This document shows positions 9,689 to 19,043 of a stretch of 64,000 bases of DNA, piece after piece. Origin of the DNA: Ktedonobacter sp. SOSP1-85 (GTDB lineage Bacteria; Chloroflexota; Ktedonobacteria; Ktedonobacterales; Ktedonobacteraceae). A model generated the notes under the pieces. It ran no database searches. It saw only the letters and a list, made by a program, of their open reading frames with translations, and was not told where the DNA came from. The position numbers were made by a program, and so were the translations under genes. Within the stretch, counting starts at the first letter, position 1. Every line of letters starts with the position of its first letter. The stretch lies in assembly GCF_016587415.1 (NCBI RefSeq), contig NZ_BNJI01000001.1, forward strand, positions 6,487,501 through 6,551,500. Direction: 5' to 3'.

Positions 9689-10924
9689 ATGCAAGTCGTC
9701 CATGAGCGCTGTTGCGGCTTAGATGTGCATAAAAAGACGGTAGTAGCCTGTATTTTGATCACCCTGGCCAATGGAGAAGTTCAGCGCCATATCCGGACCT
9801 TCTCTACCATGACGGCTGGTTTGTTGGCGCTTTCTGATTGGTTGGAGAGCCTGGCCGTCACAGTGATCGCCATGGAATCGACCGGAATTTACTGGAGACC
9901 GGTGTTTAACTTGTTGGAAGAGGGCCGCAGCGTCATCCTGGTCAATGCTCAGCATATGAAAGCCATTCCCGGTCGCAAGACCGATATTAAAGATAGCGAA
10001 TGGCTCGCCGATTTGTTGCGCCATGGGCTGCTCAAAGCCAGTTTCATTCCTCCGGCCCCTATTCGTGAACTGCGCGATCTCACCAGATACCGCAAGAATT
10101 TGGTTCAGGAGCGTGCGCGAGAGGTCAATCGTGTGCAAAAAGTGTTGGAAACCGCCAATATCAAGCTGTCCTCGGTAGCAACCGATGTGTTGGGCAAAAG
10201 TGGGCGGGATATGCTCTCTGCATTGATTGAAGGGACCACTGATGCCGAAACCCTCGCCGAGCTAGCGCGTGGGAAATTGCGAAAGCAGCTTCCTCAATTA
10301 CAGCAGGCTTTAGATGGTCGTGTCCAGGCCCATCATCGACTCTTACTCAAACATATTCTGGCTCATATCATCTTTCTGGAAGAGACCTTGGAGCAGCTGC
10401 AACAGGAGATCGAGCAACACCTCTGCCCTTTTGAGGAAGCCATGACACTGCTCATGAGTATTCCCGGCATTCAGGCCCTGGCCGCCGCTACTATTGTAGG
10501 CGAAATTGGCGATGATATGACGCGGTTCCCTTCTGCCAAGCATCTCGCGTCGTGGGCTGGGGTGTGCCCAGGCAACAAGCAAAGTGGGGGCAAACGGCTC
10601 AGCGGCAAGACGACCCAAGGCAATGCCACGTTACGGGCCATTCTGGCAGAAGTGGTCTGGGTGCTCTCGCACATGAAAGATAACTATCTTTCCGCCCAGT
10701 ACCACCGCTTGGCGCGTCGTCTGGGGAAGAAGAAGGCGGTCGTGGCGGTTTCCCACAGCCTTCTGGTGATCATCTATCACGTGCTCTCTACCAAGCAACC
10801 TTACCGCGATCTGGGGGCAGACTATTTCGAGCAACGAGATAGCACGCGGCTGACACAACGTTCTGTCCGGCAACTTGAGGCTCTCGGCTACACGGTGACG
10901 CTCGTTCCCAAGGAGGTTGCTTAG
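9689..10924 (+). CDS. IS110-family DEDD transposase
   Basis: 411 aa from the ATG at 9689 (GGTAGGAG upstream). The frame is open to 9521 but the added part does not look like transposase. The N-terminal RuvC-like DEDD domain has GLDVHKKTVVACIL (D), AMESTGIYW (E) and KTDIKDSEWLADLL (DxxD). The C-terminal Tnp domain contains the nucleophile-Ser region (ASWAGVCPGNKQSGGKRLSG). It looks complete, so this copy may still be active. It sits in the ROK kinase gene in opposite orientation. Confidence 0.9.
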   Translation: MQVVHERCCGLDVHKKTVVACILITLANGEVQRHIRTFSTMTAGLLALSDWLESLAVTVIAMESTGIYWRPVFNLLEEGRSVILVNAQHMKAIPGRKTDIKDSEWLADLLRHGLLKASFIPPAPIRELRDLTRYRKNLVQERAREVNRVQKVLETANIKLSSVATDVLGKSGRDMLSALIEGTTDAETLAELARGKLRKQLPQLQQALDGRVQAHHRLLLKHILAHIIFLEETLEQLQQEIEQHLCPFEEAMTLLMSIPGIQALAAATIVGEIGDDMTRFPSAKHLASWAGVCPGNKQSGGKRLSGKTTQGNATLRAILAEVVWVLSHMKDNYLSAQYHRLARRLGKKKAVVAVSHSLLVIIYHVLSTKQPYRDLGADYFEQRDSTRLTQRSVRQLEALGYTVTLVPKEVA

Positions 10925-10954
10925 CGAGTCGGGTTAGGATTCTGATTTTCATAG

Positions 10955-11323
10955 GAAGGTTGGTAGGTGGAAGGTTTCCGCCAGGGTTTGCGCGATGGGG
11001 AAGCCGATAAGATCAGATAAGGACTCGTTTACATCCAGAATCGTACCCCGTTGGGGATCAACAATACCCTTCAAACTAATACCAACTGCGTGAACTGTCT
11101 GCCTCTGTAGTACGTGTTTTCCTAAACTAACCAGAGTATTGAGCACACTGGCTGCATCTCTTTGTGGGGGGAGGGCTTCAACATGGACAGAGGAGACCTC
11201 AGCTCCGCGCACAATCCCGGCTTTAATCCGCGTGCCACCAAGATCGAAGGCCAGGACAGCCGACGTTTTTGTCAACGGTCCCAATGCGGCTGTTAGGGAC
11301 ACGCTGTGTTTTGTGTTATTCAT
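10955..11323 (-). pseudogene. ROK-family sugar kinase, N-terminal part
   Basis: Starts MNNTKHSVSLTAALG at the ATG at 11323 (a TTG at 11332 is also in frame) and contains the ROK ATP-binding motif LAFDLGGTRIKAGIV. It ends at LPTF, where the IS110 element begins; two codons into the element a stop occurs. Exactly 123 codons remain and continue in phase with the C-terminal part at 9435. It diverges from gntR, and the shared intergenic region carries GntR operator-like sequences. Confidence 0.85.
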
Positions 11324-11353
11324 GCTTGACAAACACCATCGGATTGATCATAA

Positions 11354-11382
11354 TAACGATATAACCAACTCGTTATAACAAG
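11354..11382. promoter_or_regulatory. GntR operator(s) between the ROK operon and gntR
   Basis: CTCGTTATAACAAG at 11369-11382 is a one-mismatch copy of the perfect palindrome CTCGTTATAACGAG found in the transporter promoter (14217-14230). A half-like AACGATATAAC lies at 11354-11364. The two are placed to control both divergent genes. Confidence 0.65.
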
Positions 11383-11442
11383 ACGATACCATATCGCAAA
11401 GAGCGCTGTCAACACTTATTGGCAGGAGGGAATAAGGGATTT

Positions 11443-12231
11443 ATGAAAAAAGGTGTCGTGAATGAGACGAATATGCAGGAGAGGGATACACGACGACAGG
11501 CCGTCCCTGTCCCGAAGTATTATCAGGTTAAGGAAAGTATCTCCAACCAGATCACTAACGGAACCTGGACTCCGGGTATGCTCATCCCTTCGGAAACCGA
11601 GCTGGAGAGCACATTTAGCGTCAGCCGTATTACGGTTCGCAGAGCGATCAGCGAACTCACGCATGAGGGGAAGTTGTTTACAATCCAGGGCAAAGGGACC
11701 TTTGTTGCCAAACCCAAGCTACCAGAACGCTTTGTGCATCATGCTTTTGGTATTTACGAAGATCTCAGGCGTCAGGGTGTAGAGTTGACAACAACAGTCG
11801 TGCGCCAGGAACCACAGCCAGCATCAAAAGAGGTTGCCTCAATGTTGGGCCTATTACCTGGCGAAGAGGTACAGGTGCTAGCGCGTGTGCGCTCGGTAGA
11901 GGATGAGAGACTTCTTGTCTCGACCACATACATCCCCAAAGTGCTCTGCCCAGATCTGGATACTGTGGACCTTGCTTCGACTTCACTATATCATGTATTG
12001 CGCACGCGTTATAATCTGGAGATCGCGCGGGGAGTGCGCAGCCTGGAGGCTGTTGCCGCCGGGCAATGGGAAGCGCGCTTACTCGAAATTGCGCTGGGAA
12101 GTCCCTTGCTTCTGCTCGATAGCATTGGCTACCTTGCCGATGGTCGTGCCTTTGAGTATTCGCGGACCTTCCATCGGGGGGATCGAGCGCGCGTCGAAGT
12201 CGAGTTTACCCCCGACCAGGACGAATGCTGA
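11443..12231 (+). CDS. GntR/HutC-family transcriptional regulator (UTRA domain)
   Basis: 262 aa from the ATG at 11443 (AGGAGGG about 13 nt upstream; a TTG at 11419 is also in frame). The winged HTH at about 20-85 has IPSETELESTFSVSRITVRRAISEL and GKGTFVAKP. The UTRA ligand domain at about 95-255 has EYSRTFHRGDRARVEVEF near the end. The last codon and stop (TGC TGA) are formed by the right edge of a TnpB element inserted on the opposite strand. Without the element the gene would end Glu-Trp-stop, so the protein is essentially intact. It should repress the ROK operon and the transporter operon via CGTTATAACG palindromes. Confidence 0.88.
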   Translation: MKKGVVNETNMQERDTRRQAVPVPKYYQVKESISNQITNGTWTPGMLIPSETELESTFSVSRITVRRAISELTHEGKLFTIQGKGTFVAKPKLPERFVHHAFGIYEDLRRQGVELTTTVVRQEPQPASKEVASMLGLLPGEEVQVLARVRSVEDERLLVSTTYIPKVLCPDLDTVDLASTSLYHVLRTRYNLEIARGVRSLEAVAAGQWEARLLEIALGSPLLLLDSIGYLADGRAFEYSRTFHRGDRARVEVEFTPDQDEC

Positions 12232-14057
12232 GAGCTCCCCGTGCGAAAGCAACGGGGGTTCCAGAAGTTCGGCCCACGCTTCCCGTTCTTCACGCCAAAG
12301 GAGAAGAGCAGGCTCTAGTGGTGGTTCCCCTGGACTTTCGGGCAGACGCGCTCTGGCTCGAGTCATACCCAAGCTTCGGGGCAGCGCCTGCCCCTCTCTC
12401 GCACGTTGTGTGGTACACTCGTGTGCTGCCCACAGGCGCGCCTCCGCACCTTCCCAATACGGCTGGTATCGGGCACACGAGGGAATGGGATGTGCTGGAT
12501 CGAGATAAGCGGCCAGAAAGGCGGAATAGAGATCGCGCTGCACGGGGCCGATACCGCATTCGCACTGATGCCAGCGCTGGGAGAGGGGCTTCTTGACCCG
12601 TCTGCCACAGCCATGGCACCATTGGCTCAGCGCTGTTGTACGCGTGGGGACTTCAACCAGGATGCCGCCCGTGCTTGCAACGGTGCGTCTCAACAATTCC
12701 ACAAACATCCCTGGTGCTCTCAGTCCCACACTCTTGCCGAATTGCCTCTGCCATGCCTTGTAGGAGACCTTTTCGATGATGATGGTGCTGCCCAGCGCAA
12801 GCACCTCGTGCACCTTGCGCCCATGCAGGCTCTTGCGGTGCGCCGCCAGCTTCCGTTCTTTGGTCGCCTTGCGTCGTCGGGTCGCCTGGTAGCGTTTGCT
12901 CTGCTTCCACCGCAGCTTCCTGTGACCTTGCTTTTTGATGCGCCCCTTCTCGTCGTAGTTCTCCGGATTGCCTGCTCGCCGCTGCCGATCCATCTGCCGT
13001 TGCAAACGGCGAATGGCACGGGTCTCGGGAGCCAGTTCCGCACAGAACACCTCCAGACGCGCCTCCCCTTCCTGGGGAACGAGAGCCAGGGTCGAGGGAC
13101 CCAGGTCGCCCCAACGATCCCTTGCCCCACCTTGTGTTTGGGCTTATGGTGAGGCTTGCCCTCCAGGGCCAGTTGCACCACGTAGCGATAGCCCTCTGCA
13201 TCGGCTCTGGCCGCTTTGGGACTGCTGGTGGGGCGTTGGACGAGGCGGGCGTACTTGATGCGGTGCCTGAGCCCATGGGTCGCCACCTCGTCCTTCCAAT
13301 CGATGAAGGCAAGAAGCTGATCTCCGTTCCAGAGCAGGAACCCTGCGTTTCCCTTCTCGGGTGGCTGCAGGACAAAGCGCAGGCCGGTATCATTGCGCTT
13401 GTTCTCGATGCTGGAGAAACCACGCCCTCGGCTCTTGAAGCGCACGCGTTTGGCCTGGCCCAGGCAGACGCGGTTGAGGGCGCGGTAGGCACGGGTCGCC
13501 AGGGTTTGGGCGAGCACGGCATCGATGTGTTCGGCAATCCATCCCACGCGCAAGCCTTTGACGGCTTCATGCAACGCCGCCTCGGTGAACCCGTACTGCT
13601 TGCGCAAGGCGGAGAAAGCGACTGCTCGTTGGGTCTTCTGCGTGCGAGGAAGATCGCGAGCCGCTTGCCAGGCAGCGTCAGCTCGCATGCGGCGCAGGCG
13701 TTTTTGTCCCTGGGAGAGGATGGCGTTGTAGAGTTGGCGAGCGGCTTCCAGGTGAGCGCGCAAGCGAGTGGCTTGTCCTGGGTCGACGACGAGGGGCAGC
13801 TCGAGCAGAAAGGTAGGCGTTGCCGGTCGCTTCTCCTTGGGATGTTTTGGCTTCTGCTGTCTCTGGCGTTGTCCAGGCATGTCGGCTCCTTCTCTCCATT
13901 CCCACCGATGAATCGTGCTGATATGCCTATTCTACCAGAACGAGCGGAAGAACACAAGTTCTATTTTAGAAAAATACGCTGTTCTATTCGCGCACGAGAG
14001 CGGATGTGGCGACTCATCTCTGGCATCAATGACCAGGGCTTTCTCGCCACGTTCTCT
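12228..14057 (-). mobile_element. IS200/IS605-type (IS1341-like) TnpB element at the gntR stop codon
   Basis: 1830 bp with no target duplication. On the minus strand it follows TTAC (GTAA at 14058-14061 on plus) and ends in TCAG. The left end folds as GTGGCGA...TCGCCAC around an inner CCCTGG/CCAGAG hairpin. The right end is a CCCCGTTGC/GCACGGGG hairpin followed by AGCTCTCAG. The same architecture marks the elements at 30626 and 33801. Excision would leave GAA TGG TAA, a proper gntR end. There is no TnpA. Confidence 0.8.
12229..13880 (-). pseudogene. tnpB: TnpB RNA-guided nuclease gene, frameshifted
   Basis: From the ATG at 13880 (starts MPGQRQRQQKPKH) the frame is TnpB-like up to KVGQGIVG at about 13095. 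There one base appears to be missing. The reading continues in another frame as DLGPSTLALVPQEG (RuvC-I), then IIIEKVSYKAW (RuvC-II Glu), a zinc-finger region (CHGCGRR...CECG) and QRDLYSAF (RuvC-III Asp). The lesion falls on the RuvC-I Asp motif. The C-terminal frame runs through the right-end hairpin into gntR antisense, so the natural stop is unclear. Long plus-strand frames here (for example 13122-14234) are shadows. Confidence 0.8.
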
Positions 14058-14187
14058 GTAACCTTGCGCCACAGCGACAATCAAACTAAAGAAAATCTCC
14101 ATGATCAGAAGCAAAATTGGTTACCCATCTTCCCTGTTTTGTTTCACCAGGTCAACAGTGCGCTGGCGAAGTTGCGTATTTTATTTC

Positions 14188-14253
14188 TTGACAATTCCGT
14201 AAAGATATATTATTATCTCGTTATAACGAGTTAGAAATAACGTTATAACGTTA
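14188..14253 (+). promoter_or_regulatory. Transporter promoter with two GntR operators
   Basis: -35 TTGACA (14188-14193), 17-bp spacer, -10 TATTAT (14211-14216). Immediately downstream are two perfect palindromes: CTCGTTATAACGAG (14217-14230) and TAACGTTATAACGTTA (14238-14253), centred about 22 bp (two helical turns) apart. This is a textbook repressor arrangement for the GntR protein encoded just upstream. Confidence 0.85.
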
Positions 14254-14309
14254 TATTGGGACTACGTCGTCAACGCCTCGCTTATTTATGTGATGAAGGA
14301 GTGTTCTCA

Positions 14310-15680
14310 ATGGAGAAGGAACATGGGCTTGTCAAAGATTTCCTGGCGGGGAAGATCGATCGCCGCAATTTTATCGGCCGGGCGCTCGCGCTGGGCATAA
14401 CCCTCGGTGGGGTAGAGGCGGTTCTGCAAGCATGCGGAAGCGGTGGAAACGCAGGCGGCAAGGCCAACATCAGTTGGTCGACCTGGGGAGATGCCGCGCG
14501 CTTAAAGTTATTTTTTGACTATACAAACCAGTTTAATGCCAGCCATCCTGACATTACTGCGCAATTCAAGCCGATTCCCACAACCGACATTGATTATGGG
14601 GCCAAGATCCTGACGCAACTCACTGGCGGAGTGGCACCAGATGTGTTCTATGTCCCTAATTCATCAATGACTCAATACATCCAGGACCAGGTGATTGCCG
14701 ATCTGACTCCGCTCTTAAATGGACCCAAGAGTCAGGAGAAGGCAAGTGACTACATTGATAAACTGTGGGGAGTTTCCAGAACGCCCGACGGAAAGATCTA
14801 TGGCGTCCCGGTGGATTGTAATCCGTATGTCATCTGGTATAACAAGACAGTTTTGCAAGAAGCGGGAATAACTCAAATGCCAGCCGACCTGTATGAACAG
14901 GGGAAATGGAACCGAGAGACCTTCTCATCAATGCTCGACAAAGTGGCTGCGAAAGGCAAAACCGGCTATATTCTCACCAATGCGACGCTTATGCTCTGGA
15001 GTTGGGTGACGACCAATGGAGGCATGGTATACGACAACAACGGTCGTGGCAAGTTCGTCGCCAATCAGGAACCCAGGTCCATCGAAGCCTTCACGTGGCT
15101 GGCAAATAATATACGTGCAAAAAAGATTGTCTATGCTGGAGTTCTTCCTAAAGGCCAGGGAGCTGATTTTGCTTTTATCAGCAACCAGGCAGCGTTTGTA
15201 AGCGCGGGGAGATATTACCTCCCTGCCTTCAGGCAGGCAAGTAATCTTCAGTATGACATTGTGCCTCTCCCACCAAACACGGGAAAGCGCCTTGAACCCG
15301 CCGGAGTGCCAGTGACGTCTATGGCTGTGAACAGCAAGACGAAGTACCCCGATGCGGCCTTCCAATTTCTCACATCGTATGTCTCTACTGCGGGACAAAA
15401 ATTTAGAATCCAGGGCGCGGGCGGCTCAATGCCCTCAATCCAGGGTATTGACCAGATTGCCACCAGCGGAAATATTCCTGAGCACGCTCGGTACTTCATT
15501 GATACGCGCAACGTTGGGTATGCACAATTTCAGGCTGAGGATAGCACTCCTGGATTAACCACAGATATTCTGAAAGAGTTGGAACCCGTATGGCTACAAG
15601 GTGCAGATGTGCAGCAGACACTCAATAAGGTTGCCAACATGGCTAATCAGCGTATCACAGAGGCCAAATCCGGCCAGTAA
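14310..15680 (+). CDS. Sugar ABC transporter substrate-binding lipoprotein (Tat type)
   Basis: 456 aa from the ATG at 14310, preceded by GAAGGAG at good spacing (the frame is open to 14256). The N-terminus has a twin-arginine motif (DRRNFIGRA), a hydrophobic stretch and a lipobox LQAC, so a Tat-exported lipoprotein is predicted. The mature part is a family-1 extracellular solute-binding protein (STWGDAARLKLFFDYTNQFN; PDVFYVPNSS; YGVPVDCNPYVIWYNK). First gene of an operon with two permeases and a GH63 enzyme. No ATPase gene is present; a shared MsmK/MalK-type ATPase elsewhere is likely. Ligand: oligoside, not resolved. Confidence 0.9.
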   Translation: MEKEHGLVKDFLAGKIDRRNFIGRALALGITLGGVEAVLQACGSGGNAGGKANISWSTWGDAARLKLFFDYTNQFNASHPDITAQFKPIPTTDIDYGAKILTQLTGGVAPDVFYVPNSSMTQYIQDQVIADLTPLLNGPKSQEKASDYIDKLWGVSRTPDGKIYGVPVDCNPYVIWYNKTVLQEAGITQMPADLYEQGKWNRETFSSMLDKVAAKGKTGYILTNATLMLWSWVTTNGGMVYDNNGRGKFVANQEPRSIEAFTWLANNIRAKKIVYAGVLPKGQGADFAFISNQAAFVSAGRYYLPAFRQASNLQYDIVPLPPNTGKRLEPAGVPVTSMAVNSKTKYPDAAFQFLTSYVSTAGQKFRIQGAGGSMPSIQGIDQIATSGNIPEHARYFIDTRNVGYAQFQAEDSTPGLTTDILKELEPVWLQGADVQQTLNKVANMANQRITEAKSGQ

Positions 15681-15719
15681 TACACTTTTGTCGCCCTTCA
15701 TGAGAAAAGGGAGTACCAT

Positions 15720-16658
15720 ATGGAGACCAATGTTAAAATGGAACGACACCTGGGCAAGCGCATAGCTTCAAATCCGGCACGGAAAAGGCGTATTATGGAA
15801 GCTCTTTGGGGGTATGTCTTTCTGCTTCCCCAATTCATTGGGCTGATTGCCTTTGCGCTCATTCCACTTGTCTCTATCTTCGCTCTCAGCCTGGTGAAAT
15901 GGGATGGGCTAGGCCCCATGCATTTCATCGGCCTGGCGAATTTTTTCAACCAGTTTGCCGATCCGGATTTTCGAACAGCGCTCATCAATACTGTCTACTA
16001 CACTATACTTGTCGTTCCGGCAGGTCTCCTTTTAGCGCTGCTTGTCGCCATGGGGGTCAACAAGGTCCGTGCCAAAACGATTTATCGCGTGATCTATTTC
16101 ATGCCGGTAATTACCGGTTCAGTGGCCGTCTCAGTCATCTGGATCTGGTTGTTGGATGGCAATTTTGGCCTCATCAATGTGCTCTTAGATCAGTGGTTTC
16201 ACATTAAGGGTCCCCAATGGTTGGTTGATGCTCATCTGGTAATTCCTTCGATTGCCATCGTCAGTATCTGGTGGGGTCTGGGTTTCAACATGCTCCTTTT
16301 TCTGGCCGGGCTGCAAGGTATTCCCGGATCCTACCTAGAAGCTGCAAAAATCGATGGAGCCAATAAGTTCCAGCTCTTCCGGCATATCACATTGCCGCTG
16401 ATCTCGCCCACCCTGTTTTTTGTTACGGTAATTTCTATTATCCATTCGTTTGAGGTGTTTGATCAAACCTACGTCATGACAGGTGGCGGGCCAGGGAAAG
16501 ACAGTTATACTATCGTCTATCACCTTTACACGCTTGCTTTCCAAAAGTTTGAGTTTGGCAGTGCCAGCGCAGCGGCAGTGGTCCTCTTTGCGATTCTGCT
16601 GGCTCTCACCTTGCTCCAGTTCACACTTCAGCGCCGCTGGGTCTACTACGAGGGATAG
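15720..16658 (+). CDS. Sugar ABC transporter permease, MalF/UgpA type
   Basis: 312 aa, starting METNVKMERHLGKRIASN 39 nt after the binding-protein stop, with AAAGGGAG upstream. Six predicted membrane helices begin at about residue 30 (YVFLLPQFIGLIAFALIPL). The EAA loop reads YLEAAKIDGANKFQLFRHITLPL and couples to the ATPase. MetI-like fold. Frame intact. Second gene in the GntR-controlled transport operon. Confidence 0.92.
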   Translation: METNVKMERHLGKRIASNPARKRRIMEALWGYVFLLPQFIGLIAFALIPLVSIFALSLVKWDGLGPMHFIGLANFFNQFADPDFRTALINTVYYTILVVPAGLLLALLVAMGVNKVRAKTIYRVIYFMPVITGSVAVSVIWIWLLDGNFGLINVLLDQWFHIKGPQWLVDAHLVIPSIAIVSIWWGLGFNMLLFLAGLQGIPGSYLEAAKIDGANKFQLFRHITLPLISPTLFFVTVISIIHSFEVFDQTYVMTGGGPGKDSYTIVYHLYTLAFQKFEFGSASAAAVVLFAILLALTLLQFTLQRRWVYYEG

Positions 16659-16680
16659 AATAATTAGAAAGGGGAAATCC

Positions 16681-17574
16681 ATGATACAAGAGGATGCTAG
16701 CGGCCAGCGCGTCGATTTGCAAGCTGCAAAAGCGCGTACTCAGCGTACATCTCCCATTAAGGTGGGATCTATCGTTATCCATCTCCTCTTAATTCTGGGC
16801 GCCATTCTTATGGCGGCGCCATTCTTATGGATGATTCTGACTTCGCTCAAAACGGCGACGCAAGCCTTTAGCGTTCCGCCGACCTGGATTCCCAATCCGG
16901 TTGCCTGGCAGAATTACCCCGATTCCTTGCAGGCTCTTCCTTTTGGCCTTGCCTACTTCAATAGTATCTATATCTGCTTCGTTGTGGTTGCATCTCAATT
17001 ATTGACCTGCTCCATGGCAGGCTATGCCTTTGCCCGCATTCGTTTTCCCTTGCGTGGTCCCCTTTTCATTCTGTTTTTAGCTACCTTGATGATTCCGCTG
17101 CAAGTCACGATTATCCCGCTCTTTCTCGTCATGAAACAACTGAGCTGGATCGACACGCATCTCTCTATTATCGTCCCTTATGCTCTATTGAATGCCTTCG
17201 GCGTTTTCCTGATGCGTCAATTTATCAAGGGGATTCCGATAGAACTGGAAGAGGCAGCCATCATGGACGGGGCCAATCGCTGGACGTTGTTCTGGCGTGT
17301 GATCCTTCCGCTGCTCAAGGCTCCCCTGGCTGCACTAGGTATTATCTCCTTCCTGAGCCAGTGGAACAACTTTTTTGCGCCACTCATTATGCTCAGCAAC
17401 TCCAATCTGTACACGGTACCATTAATGCTCAATCTGTTCAAAGGTGAGTACACCACATCCTGGACGTTGCTGATGGCAGGTTCAGCGCTTGCTGTCCTGC
17501 CCATTTTGCTTGTCTATATTATCGCTCAAAGGCATATTATTCAAGGCATCCAACTCACGGGTCTCAAAGGATAA
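16681..17574 (+). CDS. Sugar ABC transporter permease, MalG/UgpE type
   Basis: 297 aa from the ATG at 16681, preceded by AAAGGGG; the frame is open to 16483 but that overlaps the previous permease. Cytoplasmic N-terminus, six membrane helices (first LLILGAILMAAPFLWMIL), and EAA loop ELEEAAIMDGANRWTLFWRV. It pairs with the upstream MalF-type subunit. The gene ends 18 nt before the GH63 gene. Confidence 0.92.
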   Translation: MIQEDASGQRVDLQAAKARTQRTSPIKVGSIVIHLLLILGAILMAAPFLWMILTSLKTATQAFSVPPTWIPNPVAWQNYPDSLQALPFGLAYFNSIYICFVVVASQLLTCSMAGYAFARIRFPLRGPLFILFLATLMIPLQVTIIPLFLVMKQLSWIDTHLSIIVPYALLNAFGVFLMRQFIKGIPIELEEAAIMDGANRWTLFWRVILPLLKAPLAALGIISFLSQWNNFFAPLIMLSNSNLYTVPLMLNLFKGEYTTSWTLLMAGSALAVLPILLVYIIAQRHIIQGIQLTGLKG

Positions 17575-17592
17575 AGGGAGGTGTCATCTGCT

Positions 17593-18903
17593 ATGAAACA
17601 CGAATATGAACAACTCGCCCAGGAGGCAATCAAGGTGCTCCAGGGGAACTGGACCGGGTCCTTTACACGACCTGGCTCCATTCTTTACCACCATCAGTGG
17701 TCATGGGATTCTGCCTTTATTGCCATGGGCTATATCCATTATGATCAGGATCGCGCCGAACAAGAGCTACGCACCCTCTTTGCGGGCCAATGGTCGAACG
17801 GGATGCTCCCGCACATGATCTTCAATCCCCAGGCGAGCAACTACCAGGATAGGTTACAGTTCTGGGAGGTTGAGCGCTATCGTTACGCGCCTCGTGATCG
17901 AGAGACATCGGGCCTTGTCCAGCTACCGGTGCACGCGACGGCTATTCTACATATGTATCGTCACGCGCAGAATACCGCGCAGGCACGTGCTTTCCTGGCT
18001 GAGATGTTTCCCCACCTGAAAGCCTGGCACACATATCTCTATCAGGAACGTGACGCGCAGGGAGAAGGCCTCGTGTATATCCAGCATCCATGGGAATCAC
18101 TGGATAACTCACCGGTCTGGGATGCTATTCTCCAGCGTATGCAGCTTCAAGCCGAAGAGGTTCCAACATATCAGCGTGTGGATATTCAGCTTGTGAATGC
18201 CGAGGATCGGCCTACCAAGATGGAATACGACCGCTATGCCTATCTTGTCAAGCTCTTTGCCGCACGGAACTACGATGAAGCACAGATCCGCCGCGATTGC
18301 CCTTTTCTGGTGCAAGATGTGCTGTTTAATGCCCTACTCTGCCAGTCGAATAGAGATCTCGCGGAGATTGCGCAAATCCTGAACGAGGACCCGGTGCCAT
18401 TTCAGGCCTGGGCCGAACTGACGTCCCAGGCTATCAACCAGAAGCTGTGGGATGACGAACACGGGATCTATCTCGATTTCGACCTTGTGGCGAATGAACA
18501 GATCCATGCCTATAGCGTTGCTGGCTTTGTACCGCTCTTCGCGAGTATCCCTGACCAGGCTCGTGCTCAGCGGATGTATACCTATCTCAACTCGGAGGCT
18601 TTCAGCCCCTTGCATGAAGCGATATACGCCGTGCCAAGCTATGACAGGCTGACAGCTGAATTTTCCCCCAATCGCTACTGGCGAGGCCCAGTCTGGATCA
18701 ACATGAACTGGCTGCTCGCTCATGGCTTACACCGTTACGGGTACCACGAATATGCCCGGCGTTTGCGCCAGACAATAATTGATCTGCCTCAACGGCATGG
18801 CTTTTTCGAATACTATAACCCGTTCAGTGGTCAGGGACACGGAACAGACCAGTTCTCATGGACGGCATCACTCCTCTTAGATGTGCTCTACAGCGGCGAA
18901 TGA
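17593..18903 (+). CDS. GH63-type glycoside hydrolase, second copy
   Basis: 436 aa from the ATG at 17593 (GGGAGG 11 nt upstream; a GTG at 17581 is in frame but overlaps the ribosome site). Same family as the enzyme at 5495: HHQWSWDSAFIAMGYIHYDQDRA, HPWESLDNSPVWD, RYWRGPVWINMNWLLAHGL, HGFFEYYNP. The two proteins are diverged paralogues, not recent copies. No signal peptide; cytosolic. Its place at the end of the import operon indicates it hydrolyses the imported compound. Having two hydrolases under one regulator suggests two related substrates or two steps. Confidence 0.82.
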   Translation: MKHEYEQLAQEAIKVLQGNWTGSFTRPGSILYHHQWSWDSAFIAMGYIHYDQDRAEQELRTLFAGQWSNGMLPHMIFNPQASNYQDRLQFWEVERYRYAPRDRETSGLVQLPVHATAILHMYRHAQNTAQARAFLAEMFPHLKAWHTYLYQERDAQGEGLVYIQHPWESLDNSPVWDAILQRMQLQAEEVPTYQRVDIQLVNAEDRPTKMEYDRYAYLVKLFAARNYDEAQIRRDCPFLVQDVLFNALLCQSNRDLAEIAQILNEDPVPFQAWAELTSQAINQKLWDDEHGIYLDFDLVANEQIHAYSVAGFVPLFASIPDQARAQRMYTYLNSEAFSPLHEAIYAVPSYDRLTAEFSPNRYWRGPVWINMNWLLAHGLHRYGYHEYARRLRQTIIDLPQRHGFFEYYNPFSGQGHGTDQFSWTASLLLDVLYSGE

Positions 18904-18921
18904 AAAAGGGCGCAGATCGTT

Positions 18922-18977
18922 GTTGGGTGCTGCCCCAGACTTATACCTATGTGTATGAGTCTGGGGCAGCACCCAAC
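18922..18977 (+). terminator. Strong hairpin after the transport/GH63 operon
   Basis: A perfect 20-bp inverted repeat (GTTGGGTGCTGCCCCAGACT and its complement) around a 16-nt loop, which itself holds ATAC/GTAT. It lies 19 nt after the GH63 stop. There is no long T-run on plus, but the stem is very stable. It separates the operon from the acetyl esterase gene. Confidence 0.7.
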
Positions 18978-19043
18978 TTGACTTTCTCCTTCTTCTCATG
19001 AGCCCTCATCATTGTATTGATATTTAGATAAGGGAAAAGAGCT

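Larger units (their letters stand above)
9440..10954 (+). mobile_element. IS110-family insertion sequence inside the ROK kinase gene
   Basis: A 1515-bp element flanked by GAAG on both sides (9436-9439 and 10955-10958). The boundaries come from restoring the ROK reading frame exactly. There are no long terminal inverted repeats, as usual for IS110 elements, whose short shared sequence at the ends reflects the recombination core. One intact transposase gene lies on the plus strand, with 249 bp of non-coding left end before it. Confidence 0.88.

Noticed and set aside
13080..13110. Programmed frameshift in the 12.2-kb tnpB
   Set aside because: The site (GTTGGGGCGACC on minus) is not a classical slippery sequence and falls in the RuvC-I motif; a simple deletion is more likely.
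13122..14234. A 370-codon plus-strand frame
   Set aside because: It is the reverse shadow of the high-GC tnpB gene; no ribosome site, no family, and it crosses the element edge.
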